DNA of 64,000 nt from NCBI GenBank assembly GCA_038503065.1, contig JBCAMK010000010.1:186001-250000 (forward strand). Direction: 5' to 3'. Positions 58,151 through 64,000 of this stretch are shown piece after piece (position 1 is the stretch's first letter; each line of letters begins with the position of its first letter). The translations under genes and the position numbers were made by a program. The notes under the pieces are model-generated. The model was not told the origin of the DNA. It was given only the letters and a program-made list of their open reading frames with translations, and did not search any database. Source of the stretch: Paragyromitra xinjiangensis (Eukaryota; Ascomycota; Pezizomycetes; Pezizales; Discinaceae).

Positions 58151-59570
58151 CCCACCACACTATGTGTTCAGCCTAGAGACGGATCTTGTTATCGCGAAGT
58201 GAGGGTGTATCGTGGCTTAGCCGGGTCCAAAGAATCAGACGGATTGACTCATAGACGGTATGTGATCTGCCTTTATGATTCCTTCCTTCCATTCTTCTCT
58301 TGGGGGCCGAAACTTCACTCGTGTCATCGTGGGACGTTCAGGTTTGACGGGAAATGTAGCTGCAGGAAGACCGTGGTGGATGGTGAGAGACCTGCATACG
58401 GTTTGTGTCTTCGGCACTTGAGGTAGTGCCGGAAATAGACATATCACTAATTGGTGCTCTGGAGCTCAGGGAAACTTGGAACTGCGTCGTGGTAGATATC
58501 TAGTTGGTTGGAGTCAGCCACACTGGGGTGTTGGTTGGTTGAGTTCGTATCCTTGTTTATTTTTTCAGCCCTCGTGGTGGGCTGTGTCGTTGAGCAATAG
58601 TGGAAGATCGAGATGGTGGTTATGGTACTTCGTTGGCGTGAGGTAGGTTACGTGGGTGGAGTCACTTAGGAGGATAAATGTTGTAGCCAAGTTATGGATC
58701 TGAATAGCAGATGCTGCAGCTCTCTATGGTGTATCTGGAATGACGCAAGGTCTGAATCGGGATGTTGCCGCAGGAGAGAGAGCTGAATTGTCTAAACTTG
58801 GTTTTTGTGCTTGTGCTTTGGTTAAACAGTGTTCTGATACTTGGAAGAAGGCTGATCCCATTGGGGATCACGCTGGTGAAGTATCAAAAATAGGGATGGG
58901 AAGGGAAGTGATGACGACAAGTATTCTTCTGGTGGCCTGATGGGGTGGAAATGGTGAGGGAGGAAGTAGGATCTACGTAGATTAGTGGAGACGAATTAAA
59001 GAGTTGGAATGTGGTCCCATTGAGGGTTCGAATGGGGATTCGTTTGTTAGTTGGGGGTTCCGGATAATACGGGAAATGTAGTCTTTCATGATAGCCTGTA
59101 GGTTAAAGCCTGGGTGTTCATTTGTGATGGATGGTTATTGGATGAAGTTTTGGTGAGATGTATTTGTGGTCATGGGGTATCACTCGGGGTTTGTGTTACT
59201 GTGATGTATGATGTAGATATCGCTGTTGAATGCCTGTTTGGGTGTTTTCAGGGGGTGCTTTCAGGGTGTTTTTGTGGGGGTACTAGTAAGATATGTAAGC
59301 AGATATTAACGAAGAGGTAGAGGTAGAGGTGTACTTGCGATGTGTAGTAGCACTTGCTGGATGAGGGGTGGGATGTTGGCTCCGCTCCACTACCGTCGAC
59401 ACAGTACATGGGTAGTAGGGGCTCGGGACAAGGAGTTATTTATCTGGTTGATGTTCCTGTAGAAACTTCCATGAGACTTACACCTTCCACACCTGTCAGG
59501 GGGAAAAATACATATTTCTCCCAAGCAGGGCGTGCACAAGATAGCCGAGTGAGAATCTGTGATTAACGTC
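58151..59570. other. G+T-rich block without a gene
   Basis: The plus strand is strongly G+T-rich from about 58,200 to 59,570, as in the 3' flanks of the conserved genes, but no gene ends just upstream. The ORFs in it (58199–58426, 58740–58940, 59114–59320) have no recognised domain. It could be a non-coding transcript or the flank of a lost gene. Confidence 0.4.
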
Positions 59571-60975
59571 GAACTTGAACTAGGAGCAAATCTCAGAACG
59601 GGTCTTTGCGATACACAACACTTTAAACCATGACTTCTGCCAACTTATCTATCAACGAGTATCTACTAAACCTAAGATATCCTACAAACTAACTTCAAAC
59701 CTCTATAGATAGTACTACTATTGATACCTGAAACCACACATTCCTAAATAGTTCGTCTCGTCGACTGACGGAATACCCGCCTTATCCCTACAACTGGGAT
59801 ATGTTATCACAGATCCCTGCGACACGTGTACAGTAATAAGATGCACGAATATATGTTTTGGAAGACACAACAACAAACGAGATGGGGGGAGATCAAACAT
59901 TCCATCCATCCCATCTCCCGATGATCAGCGCACGCAAGTAGAAAAACACCGAGTGATGTAGCCTGGAGGAAGAAATTGCCGAAGGGGGGGGGGTTTGTTT
60001 AAAACCGAACAGTTGGGAAACGCCTCTTCACCGCACGCGAGTTGGTTTAATCGTAAAGTTACATCTATATCTAGCTCGTCGTAACACTGTTCGAAACTCC
60101 CCCATTCACAGACGCGGGTATTGCAAGTAAATGGCCAAACGGACAGACTCCCCTGTCCGCGAGACGGGAAAAGTCGCGCAGAGAAGAGATCTCGACGGGA
60201 TGGAATGGGGAGAGGGAATTGCAATTGGGGGAGGGGGATGTTAGCGGGGTAGAGAAGAGGAATTGTTCCCTGGGTTACGGGACGGTGGGGGGGGGTGGGG
60301 TCGAAGAGGGACAATTGGACAGCGAGGGACTGACAGCTCACGCAGGGACTGGGGATAACGAATGGAGAGAATCAGGGACAGCTCATTCTTCACCCCTGGC
60401 GGGACGGGTGTGGCTGAGTGTTGAGTGATGGCTTCTCTGTTGTTGTTGTTTTGATGTCTATGCAAAATAGAAAAAGGGGGACGGTTGCCGCGGTAACACA
60501 CTGTTGATCGTCTCTCCCCTTGGCAAAGGTGGAAATTACCAGATTGGGAGGCCAAGATATCTTCTTCAAAACAAACACAACAACTCTCCCGAAGACGCTA
60601 AAATGGGAAATGGCTGCCCTCTTCTACCGACACTGCACTTCTCTTCCACAACATCTCCAACTCTGACTCTCGTCTGCTCGTCACTAACAGCTAACAGCAA
60701 CAGGAAGGGCTCTCTGGTTTCCCCATTGTAACGATCCTCTATTTTACTCGTTTCTTCTCTTCTCCCCCTCCTCATCTTCCTCCTCGCTCCCCCCACTCTC
60801 CAAGCTGCCCTCCTCTGTCTGTGTAGTGTCTCTGTTCGCTGTAAGGGCCAGTCTCTCTACCACCTGTTCGACGGACAAATCTCGACTCTCCTAATCGCTA
60901 TACCTTCGTTGCTCCCCAGAGCTTGTAATCGAGTCTACATCACATCTAGAGCTTCATCTATCGTTAGATATCACC
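59571..60975. promoter_or_regulatory. upstream region of cdc14
   Basis: 59,571–59,930 is A/C-rich and empty. 59,930–60,975 is GC-richer, with G-runs (59,986–59,993 and 60,287–60,296), several ACGCG-type strings (near 60,036 and 60,113) and a C/T-rich leader (60,730–60,900) ahead of the ATG at 60976. ORFs on the minus strand (59925–60341, 60241–60555) are unrecognised. Confidence 0.45.
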
Positions 60976-62981
60976 ATGTCGCCACCCACCGTTTACGGAA
61001 ACATCATAGAGTACATCGCAGGTAATCCTCAATCGCCTCCAGTAGCCTTTCACTCGCTAACACCCACACAGACCGTCTTTACTTGGCATCTTACACCTCC
61101 CCACCATCATCTTCCACGCCGTTCCCACCTCCAGCGATCCCAGACCCCCACAAGACCACCTCCCAGCATGTCCCGCCTCATGTGTCTAGGTCACCTCATA
61201 AACGTAGCAAGAACAGCGTTGTAAACTCCTCAGGGCTGAAGCCTGTGTATTTCACTGTCGATGACGCCCTGCTGTATAATGCCTTCCACCATGATTTCGG
61301 CCCACTCCATATTGGCCATCTGTACAGGTTCGCTGTGACGCTGCATGATATTCTGGGAGACCCGAAGAATGAGGGCAGAGTGGTAGTTTTTTGGAGTAGG
61401 CCAGATGGGCGGGCGAGGGGTAATGCGGGGTGTCTTTTGGCGTGCTATATGGTGAGTTTTGTTTTTTTGCCTGGGTTTTTGTTTTTTTTGGAAATTAATG
61501 GTTTTTTTTAGGTGCTGGTTCAGTCGTGGCCTCCGCATTTGGCGCTGTCGCCGCTGGCGCAGTGTGATCCTCCACTCATGCCATTCCGTGATGCTGGGTA
61601 CTCACAGGCGGATTTTGTATTGAATGTGCAGGACGTAGTGTATGGTGTATGGAAAGCCAAGGAGAAGGGCATTGTGAATTTGAGAGAGTTCGGACTAGAT
61701 GAGTATGTTTTCCCCTCCAAATACCCGACATTTTACTTACGGTAAATCAGGTATGAGAAATTTGAACGAGTAGATATGGGAGATTTCAACTGGGTCTCAC
61801 CGAATTTCCTTGCCTTTGCATCACCCCAGTACACTCTGCCGCCACCACACAAGGAGCAGACCAAGATCCCTACAACACATGAGGAGATCCTGACTTCTAG
61901 CTTACCCACACCATTCCGAAATGTACTTGAGCATTTTCACACTCGCGATATCGGTCTTGTCGTGCGATTAAATTCGCATCTCTACCCCGCCGAGTATTTT
62001 TCTGCTCTAGGAATAACCCACATCGACATGATCTTCGATGACGGAACTTGCCCTCCCCTCAACCTTGTTCGCAAATTCATCAACCTCGCTCACAACACTA
62101 TCACCGTTCAGAACAAACACATTGCTGTGCACTGTAAAGCTGGTCTCGGCCGAACGGGTTGTCTAATCGGTGCCTACCTAGTTTACCGATATGGCTTCAC
62201 AGCAAATGAGGTGATCGCCTACATGCGGTTCATGCGACCAGGTATGGTTGTTGGGCCACAACAACATTGGCTGCATCTCAACCAGGGTGAATTCCGCCAA
62301 TGGTGGTTCGAAGACACGATCCTGCAATCCGCACTCGAGAAGCAAGCGATGCAACTAGCACCCCTACGGACACCAACGAAGGGTAAGCGAATTGTCTCTG
62401 GCTCCACCCCAACCAAACGCAACGTCCTCGGCGAAATGGCCGCCAATGAAACCTCCTCGCAAATCCTCCCCGCTCCCACTCCAGGACAGCCGCGTAAGGG
62501 ATCTTCGAGAGCATATCCACCCAATACCGGCAGTCGTCGGGAACGACCGGCGTCGCAGGCTCCCCCGCCTGTGCCGGAGGGTGTGGAGATTCATCAGGAT
62601 GCTGAGAACGATGTTAATGCGTCTCCGATTCGGAAGAAAAAGTCTGCGCCGACGGTTAAGATGGTTGAAGCAGAGTCGACGGAGGTTGTGGAGGGTGGTG
62701 CTACGACTATGAGCGAGGAAGAGTATCTTCTGCGTTTGCATCGACGGACTACCTCGCGGAGCCCCGCTGGGAAGAGGAGCGTGAGTTATACTACTACTAC
62801 CACAACTACCGTGAGCCATACTGTTACCCCGCCGAGTACGGCCGATAAGAGCGTGAGGGAGCGAAGCGGCAGTGGTATTGGTGTGAAGGTTAGGAGTAGT
62901 CCGAGGAGGGGAACTGCCACGGGAGGTGTAAGGAAAGTGTCGGGTAGAGTTGTGAGCGGGGGTCCACCGAAGGGAACGTAG
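60976..62981 (+). CDS. cdc14: Cdc14 dual-specificity protein phosphatase
   Basis: Four exons close in phase to 615 aa: 60976–61021, 61072–61451, 61512–61702 and 61751–62981. The N-terminal domain begins EYIADRLYLASYTS and includes YFTVDDALLYNAFHHDFGPL and DFVLNVQDVVYGVWKAKE, as in Cdc14. The catalytic domain carries the signature HCKAGLGRTG with nucleophile Cys334 and Arg340, preceded by DMIFDDGTCP and followed by RPGMVVGPQQHWL. The C-terminal ~200 residues are basic and Ser/Thr-rich with likely phosphorylation sites. Cdc14 removes phosphate from CDK sites and controls mitotic exit, cytokinesis and septation. An insertion rich in Ser/Pro/His after the first ~25 residues is longer than I expect. 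Confidence 0.95.
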
Positions 62982-64000
62982 TGTAGAAGCTTGAAAATTG
63001 GGATTAGGCGTGTGTATCTTTTTCTTCTTTTTTTGTTTTAACGAGGGTTACTTTGGTTCTTTAACGGCTACCTGTGCGGTTTTTTTCCTTTAACTTCGTT
63101 TCTTGTATTTGGTAGTTTTTTTTGTTTGCGTTTTTTCCATCTTATTACCCCGTTTGCTTTGCTTTTATGATGAATTTTGTTATGATTGCGTGGTTACGAG
63201 TTCATTGCTTTTTCTCTCTTTCCTTTTTTTGTAACTTTGGTTGTTGTCTCTTTTCTCTCCCCACCACTGATCAATACTGATGCTACTACTGCTTCTTGGT
63301 ATATGTTCATTTTAACTTTTTTTCTCTCCTTTTTATTTCTATTCTTTTATTCTTCTTCTTACAGAGAACAGATACAGATTATTACATTTGGTACCTTTTT
63401 TGTTTTTTGCTTTTCCGGCGGCGGGAGTTTTTGTCTTTTTTGCTGTGAATGAATGTGAAACCTTTCCGGAATTTTTTTCGTAGAGCCTTGACTCGTGTTT
63501 TGGGCAAGGATTCGATATGAGGGGGTTTTGTGTAATTTGTTTAGTTGGGAGGGGGGTGAGAATTGATGTTTTGATTGTGGATGATTAAACTCGTATAGTT
63601 GGACCCTGCTGTAATGAATCTCGTCTAGGGGGTGTTTGATATTACGAACCGAATCTTTAACGTATCTGCTGTGCCGAATGCGTAGTAACGGACTTGGCGT
63701 TCGTCATAGCGGATGTGACTGTAATTCAGATGAGATGAGGGCGGGTAGATGGGATGGTGGCGGGAATGGTCGGATACGCGGGATGGGATGTTTGCTCGCG
63801 TGGGTAAGCGATTGGGTGATTTTTGGTGATGCGGTTGGTCTTGGCGGTGGTGGAGGGGGAGGTTGAAGGTGGGATGGGATGGTCGGGTAGAGAGTTGTCC
63901 CTGGGTGTGATGGGGCTAGGGTGTGATCTTTAAGAAATTGGGGGCGGGGGTTAGTAAAACTGGGTTTCTAGTTCCTTTCGAGGGTTCTTCATATTATTCA
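62982..64000. other. G+T-rich 3' flank of cdc14
   Basis: T-rich for the first ~450 nt (many T-runs), then G-rich from 63,500 to the window end. No gene is supported; ORFs 63186–63452 and 63636–63866 reflect base composition only. Confidence 0.55.

Noticed and set aside
59925..60341. 138-codon minus-strand ORF upstream of cdc14
   Set aside because: Low-complexity, no domain, and opposed to the CT-rich leader of cdc14.
1..64000. CRISPR arrays, rRNA genes, group I introns, LTR retrotransposons
   Set aside because: Looked for by eye on both strands; no regularly spaced repeats, rRNA-like blocks or reverse transcriptase/integrase motifs were found. A profile search would be more sensitive.

Overview
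This is a 64 kb window of nuclear DNA from a filamentous ascomycete fungus. The genes have short GT–AG introns of about 46–133 nt with CTAAC/CTGAC-like branch sites, and they are spread thinly. The protein families are typical of Pezizomycotina: a CFEM-domain membrane protein, a LaeA-type methyltransferase, a 'cell wall proline-rich' protein, an Hmt1-type vacuolar ABC transporter, a DUF7025-type AAA ATPase and Cdc14. High intron density, micro-exons and large gene-free spacers suggest Pezizomycetes (truffle or morel relatives). That placement is inference, not shown by the sequence.

Layout. 0–4.2 kb: mostly gene-free, with one copy of a dispersed repeat followed by a small predicted membrane peptide (528–782). 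4.3–5.7 kb: an intronless 484-aa orphan. 9.1–12.6 kb: Hmt1/ABCB6-like transporter (5 exons). 12.6–17.5 kb: spacer with a ~377-bp TIR element (MITE-like). 17.5–31.1 kb: accessory block with a CFEM receptor-like protein, a DUF7025 AAA ATPase (9 exons, preceded by the second repeat copy), a secreted beta-rich protein (4 exons) and a LaeA-like methyltransferase (10 exons, one of 14 nt). 31.8 kb: tRNA-Glu(UUC), minus strand. 32.2–33.4 kb: mitochondrial carrier, minus strand (6 exons, one of 10 nt), divergent from a small SMP-like hydrophilic protein (33.9–34.3 kb). 36.8–37.9 kb: proline/serine-rich protein, minus strand. 38–46 kb: gene-poor, with decayed coding islands. 46.3–47.6 kb: conserved-looking 420-codon exon, minus strand. 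49.1–49.5 kb: fragment of a glycine-rich membrane protein, minus strand. 52.8–55.5 kb: 'cell wall proline-rich' family protein. 61.0–63.0 kb: Cdc14 phosphatase.

Two sequence styles alternate. The conserved genes (ABC transporter, proline-rich proteins, Cdc14) are GC-richer, have pyrimidine-rich leaders and are followed by long G+T-rich flanks on the coding strand. The accessory genes sit in AT-richer spacers holding the repeat copies and degraded sequence. Exon chains for six multi-exon genes were closed by hand; in each, all intron phases match and the total CDS is a multiple of three. No CRISPR, rRNA, intact transposase or virus-like gene was seen.
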